Positions 45,633 to 54,290 of a DNA stretch of 64,000 bases are shown here, piece by piece (the first letter of the stretch is position 1; each line of letters begins with the position of its first letter). The position numbers and the translations under genes are program-made. Location: positions 62,001 to 126,000 of the forward strand of contig CAJJCY010000004.1 in the NCBI GenBank assembly GCA_905182865.1, given 5' to 3'. Origin of the DNA: an uncultured SAR324 cluster bacterium (GTDB lineage: Bacteria; SAR324; NAC60-12). The notes below the pieces were generated by a model that ran no database searches, was not told the origin of the DNA, and saw nothing but the letters and a program-made list of their open reading frames with translations.

Positions 45633-48071
45633 CTAGGCTCGCAACTTTTCATTCTCTGGATCACAGGGAGATTCAGGAATAACCAGTGCCGGAAGTCGAT
45701 CACCAAGAATTTCGATTTCCAACCCTGTACCGATGTCACTGTTTCCAGCATTTACATAACCCAAGGCCAGGCTTTTTCCTACACTGTGTCCGTAACATCC
45801 TGAAGTTGTGCGACCCACCATCGTTCCATCACGGAATATAGGTTCGCTTCCCATTGCATCTGCATCTGCAGCTTCAATTTCCAATGTGACGAATTCTTGT
45901 GGAACTCCAATTTCTTTTTGTTTTTCCAGTGCTTCTTTACCAACAAACTCATCTTTTTTGAGTCTCACAAAACGGCTCAATCCTGCTTCCAAAATGGAGT
46001 ATTCGCGTGTCAAATCAGAACCCCACATGCGGTACGATTTTTCGAGACGCATCGATTCCATTGCATACATACCAAAATGCTTTAAGCCGAATTCTTCACC
46101 GGCTTCTACTATTGCATCAAACAGTTCAACCTGCTGATCAATTGGATGGTGTAATTCCCAGCCAAGCTCACCAACAAAATTTACACGCAAGGCCATAAGC
46201 GGTACTCCGGCCACCGTAATGCGTTGTGAGGTAAGCCACGGAAAACCTTCATTGGATAGATCTGCTTCTGAAATTTTGTTTAGCAAATCCCGTGAGCGTG
46301 GGCCGCAAACTACCAAAGTTCCGTTTTCGAGTGTGATGTTTTTCAGTGCTACACTACCGTCTCGTGGAAGTGTACGTAATAAAACATCATGATCGTGCCT
46401 CTCTGCGGCACCTGCACTGACTGCATAAAATTTATCTCCATCACGTGTAATAGTGAATTCCGACTCCACGCCTCCGGATTCGGTGAGTGCATGTCCCAAA
46501 ACTGTGCCACCTTGTTTTGTGGGTAAGCGGTTGGCAATCATTTTGTTCAAATAATCTTCTGCTCCTGGACCGGAAATTTCGTGTTTGGTGAACGGAGTTA
46601 AATCCAGCAAGCCGACTTTTTCACGTACAGCCCGCACTTCTTCTCCCACAGTTTCAAACCAGTTCGTGCGGCGGGTATGAAAGCTGTATTCGTTAAACGG
46701 TTCTGAGCCTAGTGGGCCAAAGTAATTAGGGCGTTCCCAACCATTCACCCAACCAAATTGCGCGCCACGGGCCTTTTGCCGATCATAGGCAGGTGCGGTG
46801 CGCAGCGGGCGAGCCGCCGGGCGTTCTTCATCCGGGTAGTGCAAAACATAAACGTGATCGTAGCATTCTTCGTTTTTGGCTTTTATAAAATCTCGGGTTG
46901 ATTGCGTTGCACTGAAACGACGCGGATCAACTCCATTCATGTCGATGCTTGGAGAACCTTCAACAATCCATTCTGCTAGATGTCTTCCGGAACCTCCTGC
47001 TGCAGTAATGCCGAAACTGTGTCCTTCCGAAAGCCAGAAATTACGTAATCCCCAAGCCGGTCCAACCATCGGATTCCCGTCTGGAGTGTAGGCGATCGGG
47101 CCGTTGATATGATCCTTGATACCGGCAGTTTCAAAAATCGGAACTCGCTCTCCGGCAGCGATAATGTACGGTTCCAGTCTTTCCAAATCTGGAGGCAAAA
47201 GCTCCTGCCCGAAGGCTTCCGGAACTCCATCCAGTGCCCAGCATGGGGCACCTTTTTCATACGGACCCAAAATCAAACCGTCAGCTTCCTGACGCATATA
47301 ATAAGAAGCGTCGCTTTCACGCAAAACCGCCATTTCCGGATTTCCGGCTCGGTTGTATTCCACCAATTCAGGAATCGGTCCGGTTACGATAAACTGATGT
47401 TCGACGGGAACTACTGGCAATTCAAGCCCCACCATACGTCCTGTTTCACGTGCATAATTGCCGGTGCAGGAAATCACCACATCACAGGTAATGTCACCTT
47501 TGTTGGTGCTGACGACCCACTCATCATTTGGCTTTTGTGCCATAGCGGTCACTTCAACTTCCGAATAAGTTTCCGCTCCATTCGCCCTTGCGCCTTTGAG
47601 TAAAGCCATGGTGACATCCACTGGAGCGACATGACCGTCATCCGGATGAAAAAGTGCTCCAACGAGATCATCGACTTTTGCAAATGGCCAGAGTTTTTTG
47701 ATTTCAGCAGGACCGATCATTTCAAATGGAACTCCAATCGTGGAAGCAGTTCCGCAATAGCGTTTGTACTCATCCATACGTTCCTGATTACGTGCCAAAC
47801 GCAAATTTCCAGTTTTGTGAAAACTCACATGTTGTCCAGTTTCCTCCTCTAAACTTTGGTACAAATCCACGCTGTATTTATGGATTTTCCCAACACTGTA
47901 ACTCATATTGAACAGCGGCAACAGTCCTGCTGCGTGCCATGTTGAACCAGATGTATACTCTATTTTTTCGACAAGGACCACATCGTTCCAGCCCATTTTT
48001 GCCAAATGATACAGTGTACTTGCTCCCACAACTCCTCCGCCGATAACAACGGCTCTGTAATGAGATTTCAT
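45633..48071 (-). CDS. Dimethylglycine/sarcosine dehydrogenase, FAD and GcvT domains fused
   Basis: A two-domain flavoprotein of about 812 residues. The N-terminal DAO-type FAD domain has YRAVVIGGGVVGASTLYHLA and SGSTWHAAGLLP, where the histidine is the residue carrying covalent FAD in DMGDH and SARDH. The C-terminal half is a GcvT/folate-binding domain (EISGPGAEDYLN, VNFVGELGWELHHP, LGYVNAG). Family members remove an N-methyl group from dimethylglycine or sarcosine and pass it to tetrahydrofolate, with electrons going to ETF. I start at the ATG at 48071 (MKSHYRAVV), which has AAGG nearby; an upstream frame to 48140 would overlap etfA. The adjacent ETF genes support ETF as acceptor. Confidence 0.9.
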   Translation of the reverse strand: MKSHYRAVVIGGGVVGASTLYHLAKMGWNDVVLVEKIEYTSGSTWHAAGLLPLFNMSYSVGKIHKYSVDLYQSLEEETGQHVSFHKTGNLRLARNQERMDEYKRYCGTASTIGVPFEMIGPAEIKKLWPFAKVDDLVGALFHPDDGHVAPVDVTMALLKGARANGAETYSEVEVTAMAQKPNDEWVVSTNKGDITCDVVISCTGNYARETGRMVGLELPVVPVEHQFIVTGPIPELVEYNRAGNPEMAVLRESDASYYMRQEADGLILGPYEKGAPCWALDGVPEAFGQELLPPDLERLEPYIIAAGERVPIFETAGIKDHINGPIAYTPDGNPMVGPAWGLRNFWLSEGHSFGITAAGGSGRHLAEWIVEGSPSIDMNGVDPRRFSATQSTRDFIKAKNEECYDHVYVLHYPDEERPAARPLRTAPAYDRQKARGAQFGWVNGWERPNYFGPLGSEPFNEYSFHTRRTNWFETVGEEVRAVREKVGLLDLTPFTKHEISGPGAEDYLNKMIANRLPTKQGGTVLGHALTESGGVESEFTITRDGDKFYAVSAGAAERHDHDVLLRTLPRDGSVALKNITLENGTLVVCGPRSRDLLNKISEADLSNEGFPWLTSQRITVAGVPLMALRVNFVGELGWELHHPIDQQVELFDAIVEAGEEFGLKHFGMYAMESMRLEKSYRMWGSDLTREYSILEAGLSRFVRLKKDEFVGKEALEKQKEIGVPQEFVTLEIEAADADAMGSEPIFRDGTMVGRTTSGCYGHSVGKSLALGYVNAGNSDIGTGLEIEILGDRLPALVIPESPCDPENEKLRA

Positions 48072-48126
48072 AATTACCTTTTTATCTTTTTCTACTTCAA
48101 TATTTTCTAAGCCTTGAGTTTTAATG

Positions 48127-49071
48127 CTAAATCCTAACATATACAGGAATTACTTCAAATGCATCTCCTACGATTCCGTAATCAGCAGCCTTAAAGAAAG
48201 GAGCTTCTGAATCCGTGTTTACTGCAATTATGACTTTTGAACCGGACATTCCTGCCAAATGCTGAATTGCACCGGAAATGCCCAATGCAAAATAAAAATC
48301 TGGAGTGACCATTGTTCCGGTTTGGCCCACCTGGTGTTTGTGAGGTAGCCAACCTGCGTCGCAAACAGCGCGTGATGCACCGAAAGCCGCGCCAAGATCG
48401 GTAGCCAAGGGCTTAACTAAATCGCAGCCTTCTGTACCACCTACACCTCGTCCTGCAGAAACTACAATACTTGCCTCATTGAGTTCAACTTCATCACTAA
48501 CTTCTACTTGAACTTCTTTGACTTTCAGTTTTGAATGACCTTCCGGTATTGAGAGAGAAACTGTTTTTGCGGTAGCAGGCGATGTCTCATCTGCTGTAAA
48601 AATTCCGCTACGGATGCTGATGACACGTAGACCATCCTTGCTGAATTTGCATTTTTGAATGACTTTGGTGGACATGCATGGACGGTAGGCCGTGATTTCG
48701 TCACCGCTGATTTCCAGATGTGTCACATCGCTAAGTGCACCCACGCTTTGTCTTGCAGCTACTCGTGGGGTTAGGTCCCGTCCCATTTCAGAAGAGGACA
48801 ACCAAACCTGGGTTGCACCGGATTGCAGAATTGCATCGGAAACTAATGCGGTGTATTGCTCAGTGTTGTAAATTTCCAATGAAGGATCGTCACCCAGATA
48901 GACGGTCGATGCACCTTGTCCAGCTAAAATATCAGCTTGTCCAGATACTCCGGATCCAATCAGTACAGCCTCATTTTCAAATCCTTGCGACTTGGCGAAG
49001 GATAACAATTCCAAAGTGTTTTTCTTAATCTCGCCGTTTTTAACTTCAGCGACTATGAGAATTTTTGACAT
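48127..49071 (-). CDS. etfA: Electron transfer flavoprotein alpha subunit
   Basis: A 314-residue ETF alpha with the C-terminal FAD-binding signature VGQTGTMVTPDFYFALGISG followed by AIQHLAGMSGSKVIIAVNTD, and SAGRGVGG in the FAD domain. It carries electrons from flavin dehydrogenases to the quinone pool. It lies 55 bases before the dimethylglycine dehydrogenase start and 89 after etfB, so etfB-etfA-DMGDH look like one transcription unit and the pair is probably dedicated to these demethylating enzymes. Intact. Confidence 0.93.
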   Translation of the reverse strand: MSKILIVAEVKNGEIKKNTLELLSFAKSQGFENEAVLIGSGVSGQADILAGQGASTVYLGDDPSLEIYNTEQYTALVSDAILQSGATQVWLSSSEMGRDLTPRVAARQSVGALSDVTHLEISGDEITAYRPCMSTKVIQKCKFSKDGLRVISIRSGIFTADETSPATAKTVSLSIPEGHSKLKVKEVQVEVSDEVELNEASIVVSAGRGVGGTEGCDLVKPLATDLGAAFGASRAVCDAGWLPHKHQVGQTGTMVTPDFYFALGISGAIQHLAGMSGSKVIIAVNTDSEAPFFKAADYGIVGDAFEVIPVYVRI

Positions 49072-49160
49072 TTTATTATTAGATTTTAGTTTTCAATACA
49101 GTTTTTCAAAAACCACAAAAAAAGAATTAATTTATTCTTGTATGTTTTTGACTAAAAAAT

Positions 49161-49947
49161 TTAGGCTAATAATTTAGCTTCGCTGACCAGAAGTTCCATA
49201 ACCTGTTTGACAGTATCAGCCTCATCGCCTTTAAATATTTTACCTTCATTACGTGACTCAGGTTTGTCGTGCTGTAGGACCTCGGTCATAGAAGCCTGCG
49301 CACCCATCATTTCGGCTGAGAAACCAAGTTCATCTAAGTCTACTTCTTCAAGCGGCTTTTTCTTGGCCATCATGATTCCACGCATCGAAGCTAATCGTGG
49401 TTCGTTGAGGCTGTCGTTGACTGTTACCACGCCCGGAAGATTCATTTCCAAAACTTCTGTAGCATGATCACCCTGCCGGTAAAGAGTGATTTTCTGGTCT
49501 GAAACATCACTAAAACGAATAATATTGGTAACTTGTGGTAAACCTAGGAACTCAGCCAGCATTGGAGGAGTCAAGCCGGCATCAGTGTCTTGTGCCTGCC
49601 TTCCAGTAAGAATCAGGTCATAGTTACGACCTTCAAGAACTTTTTGCAAAATTTTCGCATATGCATAAGAGTCGGTTTCTTTAGCGAAATCGTATTTGAC
49701 ATGAATCGCTTTGTGCGCACCCATTGCCAAACCTTTTAAGTAAAGATTCTGAAGCCTTTTCCGGCCCGACTGTCAGCAAAGTCACTTCACCACCAACGTC
49801 TTCTGTGATTTGCAGAGCTGCCTCCAAGGCTGTTTCATCCCAACTGCTGATGACATAACTCAAGCCTTCTTCAACAACAGCTCCGTCTTTGACTTTAATA
49901 TTAAGGGCCACATCTGGGACCTGTTTAATTGTTACTATTATTTCCAC
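49161..49947 (-). CDS. etfB: Electron transfer flavoprotein beta subunit, frameshifted
   Basis: Restored length about 260 residues. The N-terminal part (from 49947, MEIIVTIKQVPDVALNIKV) and the later part (KGLAMGAHKAIHV, ILTGRQAQDTDAGLTPPMLA, MRGIMMAKKKP) are in different frames. The break is near 49740, where ESLLK joins GLAMGAHKA. ETF beta binds AMP and docks to dehydrogenases. It precedes etfA directly. Confidence 0.88.
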
Positions 49948-50047
49948 TTATTTTCATTTAAAAGAGATTAAAAAAATAACCACAATTTTTTAGCATAACG
50001 TGATATCGTTAATATCCATAATAAAAAAACTGAGATTGGTGAGCCTT

Positions 50048-51243
50048 CTAACTCCCAACTGATGCAGCCGCTTTCTCTCCAACCAGCCGGTTTTCGGCAA
50101 AACGGTTATAGCGGAACGGCTCAATCATTTCTGGAGCTTTCCCATTGGCAACCATTTCGGCAGTATTGTAACCACTTGCGGGAGACGCCTTAAAACCGTA
50201 AGTTCCCCAACCGCCGTTGACATAAAAACCTTCAATTTCGTCAATTGGAGAAATGATAGGACTATAGTCCGGAGTCATGTCGCACAAACCGGCCCATTGC
50301 CGTTGCACTGCGACATTGTGTAATACCGGGAAGAGTTCCAAAACATGTGCTGCATAACCTTCCAAAAAGCCAAGAGTAGAGCGCATACCATAATGCGGAT
50401 AGGTGTCAATTCCATTTCCGCATACAATTTCGCCGCGATCAGTCTGGCTGAGGTAAATGTGCAGTGTTCCACTGACCACCACGTGATGCAGCCATGGCTT
50501 GTAAGACTGTGTTACTAGAGCCTGCAGAGGATGTGTTACAAAGGGCAATTTTACATTAACTTTTTTACAAACTTCTGAACTCCAACCTGCTACAACGGAA
50601 ATTACTGTGTTGCAGTTAATCGTACCTCGATTCGTTACCACTCCTGTCGCTTTACCATTTTCAACAAGAATATCCTGTACTTCTGTCATCTGGTGAATTT
50701 GAACACCTTTCCGGTCTGCACCTCGAGCATAGGCCCAAACTACGGCATCATGACGAATTATTCCACCTGGAGGGTGATAAAGTGCTCCATGTATTGGAAA
50801 ACGAGGATGATCCGTAATATCTATTTCTGGCAGCATTTTTTTAATTTCCTTGGGGTCAAGCATGAAGCTGTCGATACCAAGTGCTTTGTTGTTTTCCGCA
50901 CGGGTGACTAATCCGGAAATAGCTGCAGTTGAATGTCCAAGAGTGAAATGCCCCTGTTGACTGAACATCAGGTTAAAATCCAGTTCACCTGATAAATTTT
51001 CATATAAGTTAAGTGTTACTAGGAAGGTGTTATGAATAAACTAATAAGTATTTTGATATTATGGCGGTGTTCCGTCCGGAACCTCCGTAACCGACGAATT
51101 TCTGTTCCAATACCGCAACATTGGTAATGCCATGATTTTTCTGCCAAATAATAAGCTGTTGCCAGACCGTGAGCACCACCGCCAATTATTACTACATCGT
51201 AATTTTTTTTCAGATCGTGGTTTTGCCACATTCGTTGAGTCAT
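50048..51243 (-). CDS. soxB: Sarcosine oxidase beta subunit, several frameshifts
   Basis: The N-terminus ([21 protein letters not shown], Rossmann FAD motif) and the long C-terminal part from about 50970 ([52 protein letters not shown]) match SoxB, the subunit of heterotetrameric sarcosine oxidase that oxidises the N-methyl group. Between about 50970 and 51190 the similarity moves across all frames ([32 protein letters not shown]), so several indels are needed. Its start overlaps the soxG stop by one base (TAATG). soxA and soxD are about 3-6 kb upstream, on the far side of three other genes. Confidence 0.85.
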
Positions 51244-51902
51244 TATTTTCCCTCCTCAAAAGAAACTGGAACAGTTGCAATTCCACCTGGAACCAATCCT
51301 AGCCCAATACCAACATCCATCAGTGCGTCGTATAGAGATTCAGATAAGTTTCGAGGATGGAGCATGATGTCAAGATTTTTGGTACGATACAAAGTCATAC
51401 TTACTGTATGAATCGAAGATTGAAGTACTGAACCGGCTACTACTTTATCACGTCTCAAGTCAACTGCAGTTGAACGCAGCAATACTTCATCACGTCTTGG
51501 ACCACCCAAAACGATACAACCCTGCGAACCAGTCTGGTCCGTGACGGTAGTTATTTTTGGATCAATGATTTCCAGTAACTTTGTTTCCATTCCAGGTTGA
51601 CACAAAATCAAATAATCGTTGCGAGTTAAACACAACACAGCCATGTCCTGTTTTGCCAAAGTTTTTAAAGGTTCAAGCTTTGATGTTCCCTTAAAAACCT
51701 GTTCTGCTGCTTTTGGAGCATCACCTCCTGAAAGGGATATTTTGCCAATGTGTGACCAATCGATAAGAACGCTGTCATTTTTCAAATGCTCAGATTCACG
51801 TTCCTGATTTCCAAAATTTTCAGCAATCTGCCATCCGGAAACTTCAGTCAATTTGACTGAGTGATTCCTATATATTCCCGAAAGTGGGCTGGTTTTTAAC
51901 AC
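51243..51902 (-). CDS. soxG: Sarcosine oxidase gamma-like subunit
   Basis: A 219-residue GcvT-like small protein starting [18 protein letters not shown], with [19 protein letters not shown] and [13 protein letters not shown] as in SoxG. The gamma subunit completes the alpha-beta-gamma-delta sarcosine oxidase and is the least conserved part. Its stop overlaps the soxB start, supporting translational coupling and the identification. Confidence 0.75.
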   Translation of the reverse strand: MLKTSPLSGIYRNHSVKLTEVSGWQIAENFGNQERESEHLKNDSVLIDWSHIGKISLSGGDAPKAAEQVFKGTSKLEPLKTLAKQDMAVLCLTRNDYLILCQPGMETKLLEIIDPKITTVTDQTGSQGCIVLGGPRRDEVLLRSTAVDLRRDKVVAGSVLQSSIHTVSMTLYRTKNLDIMLHPRNLSESLYDALMDVGIGLGLVPGGIATVPVSFEEGK

Positions 51903-51929
51903 TCTGTTCTCCTTCTATATTAAAAATAT

Positions 51930-52370
51930 TTATGATTTTGTAATGTATTTTAGTATTTCAATAACCTGCTCAGTTGTTTTTGTCCAAGCCATGGCTGAGG
52001 CATCTACTTCTTTCAGAGGGTGCACCAAATCTTCGCTGTGAAGAGTGATGTACGGCTTGCCAAGGGCGGCGCAGTAGCCGGCGTCAAAGGCGGCATTCCA
52101 CTGCTTGTATTGCTCGCCAAAGCGCACCACCGCAATGTCGCAGTTGTCTGATCAATGTTTTGGTGCGAATATTGTTCACTTTTGCGGATTTGTGATCACG
52201 CCAAAATGAGCTATCTTCCGGACCTAAAACATCCCCGGCTGAATCACTGGCATCATGGTCAGTCACGGCCGAATAAAGTCGATATCGAGATCCGTATTTC
52301 TGCGCACCATCTTTGATCTCGTTCGCCAATCGGTGTGAATTTCTCCGGAAAGATATACAGTAACTTTCAT
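51930..52370 (-). CDS. ytoQ: YtoQ family protein, frameshifted
   Basis: Restored length about 146 residues. It starts MKVTVYLSGEIHTDW at 52370, shifts frame near 52325 and continues NEIKDGAQKYG, SAVTDHDASD and SSFWRDHKSAKVNNIRTKTL. A second shift near 52130 leads to VRFGEQYKQWNAAFDAGY and LGKPYITLH. This matches the YtoQ family, which has a nucleoside deoxyribosyltransferase-like fold but no firmly known function. It lies 27 bases before soxG and 5 after the acetyltransferase stop, so it belongs to the sox operon. Confidence 0.75.
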
Positions 52371-52375
52371 GTTTT

Positions 52376-53089
52376 TTACTGATTATGTCTAATTTCTGTG
52401 AGTCTTAATATTTGTTGACCATCCGTATCAAAATTTTCCGGATTAAGCCATGACTGAAATGCGTTTTTTAAGTTGGGCCAATCTTTATCAATAATGGAAA
52501 ACCATGCTGTATCACGATTACGTCCCTTATAAATTCTATCCTGTCTAAAAATTCCTTCAAATCTAAATCCCAATCGCTCCGCTGATTTTCTGGATGGAGC
52601 ATTGAGTGAGTCACATTTCCATTCATAACGACGAAACCTCAATTCATCAAAGACCCGACTCATCATTAAAAACATCGCTTCCGTTGCGTGTGGTGTTTTC
52701 TGAAGCACAGGTGAAAAATGAATGTGTCCAACTTCAACTACGCCTAAAATGGGTTCTATCCGAAGATAACTGGCCACTCCAAGAGCCTTTTGTGTAATAG
52801 CGTCTTTAATCACATGAAAAAGCGGATCTTTACTAGTGCAGGCATTATTCATCCACTTTAGATAATTTTCAAAACTATCAAATGGCCCATAAGGTAAATA
52901 GGTCCAATCCCGATCATTCCTTTTTTTCACATAAGCCGCAAAAAGTTCTTCAGCGTGTTTTTCCGGATCCAATATCTCTACCAGGCACAATTCCCCTGAC
53001 ATTACAGTACGAGGCGGCAAAGCGCAATTTTCCCAATCGTTGACTGGGAAACCTATTGGTTGTTCAAATGAGTTTTGATGGAACTCCAA
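52376..53089 (-). CDS. GNAT-family acetyltransferase (RimJ/RimL type)
   Basis: A 237-residue N-acetyltransferase with the GNAT fold segments YLRIEPILGVVEVGHIHFSP (strands 4-5 region) and LNAPSRKSAERLGFRFEG, the acetyl-CoA-binding helix typical of RimJ/RimL-like proteins. Target may be a protein N-terminus, an amino acid or an aminoglycoside-like molecule. It starts 7 bases after the aminotransferase stop and ends 5 bases before ytoQ, so it is embedded in the sarcosine operon. Intact. Confidence 0.82.
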   Translation of the reverse strand: MEFHQNSFEQPIGFPVNDWENCALPPRTVMSGELCLVEILDPEKHAEELFAAYVKKRNDRDWTYLPYGPFDSFENYLKWMNNACTSKDPLFHVIKDAITQKALGVASYLRIEPILGVVEVGHIHFSPVLQKTPHATEAMFLMMSRVFDELRFRRYEWKCDSLNAPSRKSAERLGFRFEGIFRQDRIYKGRNRDTAWFSIIDKDWPNLKNAFQSWLNPENFDTDGQQILRLTEIRHNQ

Positions 53090-53096
53090 AGTTTAT

Positions 53097-54224
53097 CTAA
53101 TAAATAGCGTCCAGTGCTTTTTCTAATTTTTCAACTGTCCGTCCAATGTTGTGTAATTTGTCCAGGCCAAAAAGACCTAACCGAAAACTTTGATAATCCT
53201 CAGGTTCATCGCATTGCAACGGTACACCTGCCGCAATTTGAAAACCCAGTTCGGCGAATTTTTTGCCGGTTTGAATACCCTTATCGTCGGTGTAACTGAC
53301 TACAACTCCCGGAGCTTGAAAACCCTCAGACGCAACACTTTTGATCCCTTTTGCAACCAGCATCTCCCTTACTTTGTCACCAAGTTCCTGTTGCTCAGCA
53401 CGTACTTTTTCAAAACCGTATTCTTCAGTTTCTTTCATGATGTCGCGGAATCTTCTCAGCGAATCGGTTGGCATAGTGGCATGATAAGCATGTCCGCCGT
53501 TTTCGTAGGCTTCCATGATGTCCCACCACTTGCGTAAATCACAGGAGAAACTGCTGCTTTCTGTTTTTTTAAGACGTTCCAGACCCGCTGCACTGAGCAT
53601 CACAAGTGCACAACATGGAGATGCACTCCAGCCTTTTTGCGGTGCGCTGATTAAAACATCAATTCCGGATTTATCCATATCTACCCAAATAGTTCCGGAA
53701 GCAATACAGTCTAAAACAAACAAACCACCCACCGCATGAACCGCATCAGCCAACTTTCGGAGATAATCATCCGGAAGCAGCATTCCCGATGATGTTTCCA
53801 CGTGCGGTGCAAAAACCACATCCGGTTTTTTAGATTTTATTGCCGCCACAACATCTTCTATCGGAGCTGGTGCAAAAGGAGCCTGCGGACCGTCGTGGGT
53901 GCGTTGTGCTTTGAAAACAATGGATTGCGCAGGAATATTCCCTTTTTCAAAAATTTGTGTCCAGCGGAAACTGAACCAACCGTTTCGGACAACCAAACAT
54001 TTTTTTCCGGAAGCAAACTGCCGTGCCACTGCCTCCATACCGAAAGTCCCACTACCGGGAACCACCACAACTGCCTGCGCGTTATAAACTTTTTTCAGTG
54101 TCGATGATATATCTCTCATCACCCCCTGAAATGCTTGTGACATATGATTCAACGAACGATCAGTGTATACCACTGAATATTCTAAAAGACCGTCTGGGTC
54201 AATTTCGGGAAGTAATCCTGGCAT
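53097..54224 (-). CDS. Class V aminotransferase (alanine/serine-glyoxylate type)
   Basis: A 375-residue PLP enzyme of fold type I, class V. Visible features are VVVPGSGTFGMEAVARQF, HVETSSGMLLP, FVLDCIASGTIWVDM (PLP-binding Asp) and ISAPQKGWSASP with the Schiff-base lysine. Relatives transfer amino groups between glyoxylate and alanine or serine, giving glycine. Placed between sox genes, it could link glycine and glyoxylate, but the exact substrates are not visible. The N-terminus MPGLLPEIDPDGLLEYSVVY is close to family length. Confidence 0.85.
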   Translation of the reverse strand: MPGLLPEIDPDGLLEYSVVYTDRSLNHMSQAFQGVMRDISSTLKKVYNAQAVVVVPGSGTFGMEAVARQFASGKKCLVVRNGWFSFRWTQIFEKGNIPAQSIVFKAQRTHDGPQAPFAPAPIEDVVAAIKSKKPDVVFAPHVETSSGMLLPDDYLRKLADAVHAVGGLFVLDCIASGTIWVDMDKSGIDVLISAPQKGWSASPCCALVMLSAAGLERLKKTESSSFSCDLRKWWDIMEAYENGGHAYHATMPTDSLRRFRDIMKETEEYGFEKVRAEQQELGDKVREMLVAKGIKSVASEGFQAPGVVVSYTDDKGIQTGKKFAELGFQIAAGVPLQCDEPEDYQSFRLGLFGLDKLHNIGRTVEKLEKALDAIY

Positions 54225-54290
54225 ATTAATATTTAATTTTCAGGTTTTTGTTTCAGTGTGTTGATTGGCTTTTGTATTAATTATTTAGTT

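Noticed and set aside
45808-49177. Several open frames on the plus strand opposite the dimethylglycine dehydrogenase and ETF genes
   Set aside because: They mirror the codons of real genes on the minus strand and show no family motifs.
49948-50047. Glycine riboswitch in front of the etf/sox genes
   Set aside because: The gap is only 100 bases, is AT-rich and shows no glycine-aptamer-like helices; other sox gaps are even shorter.
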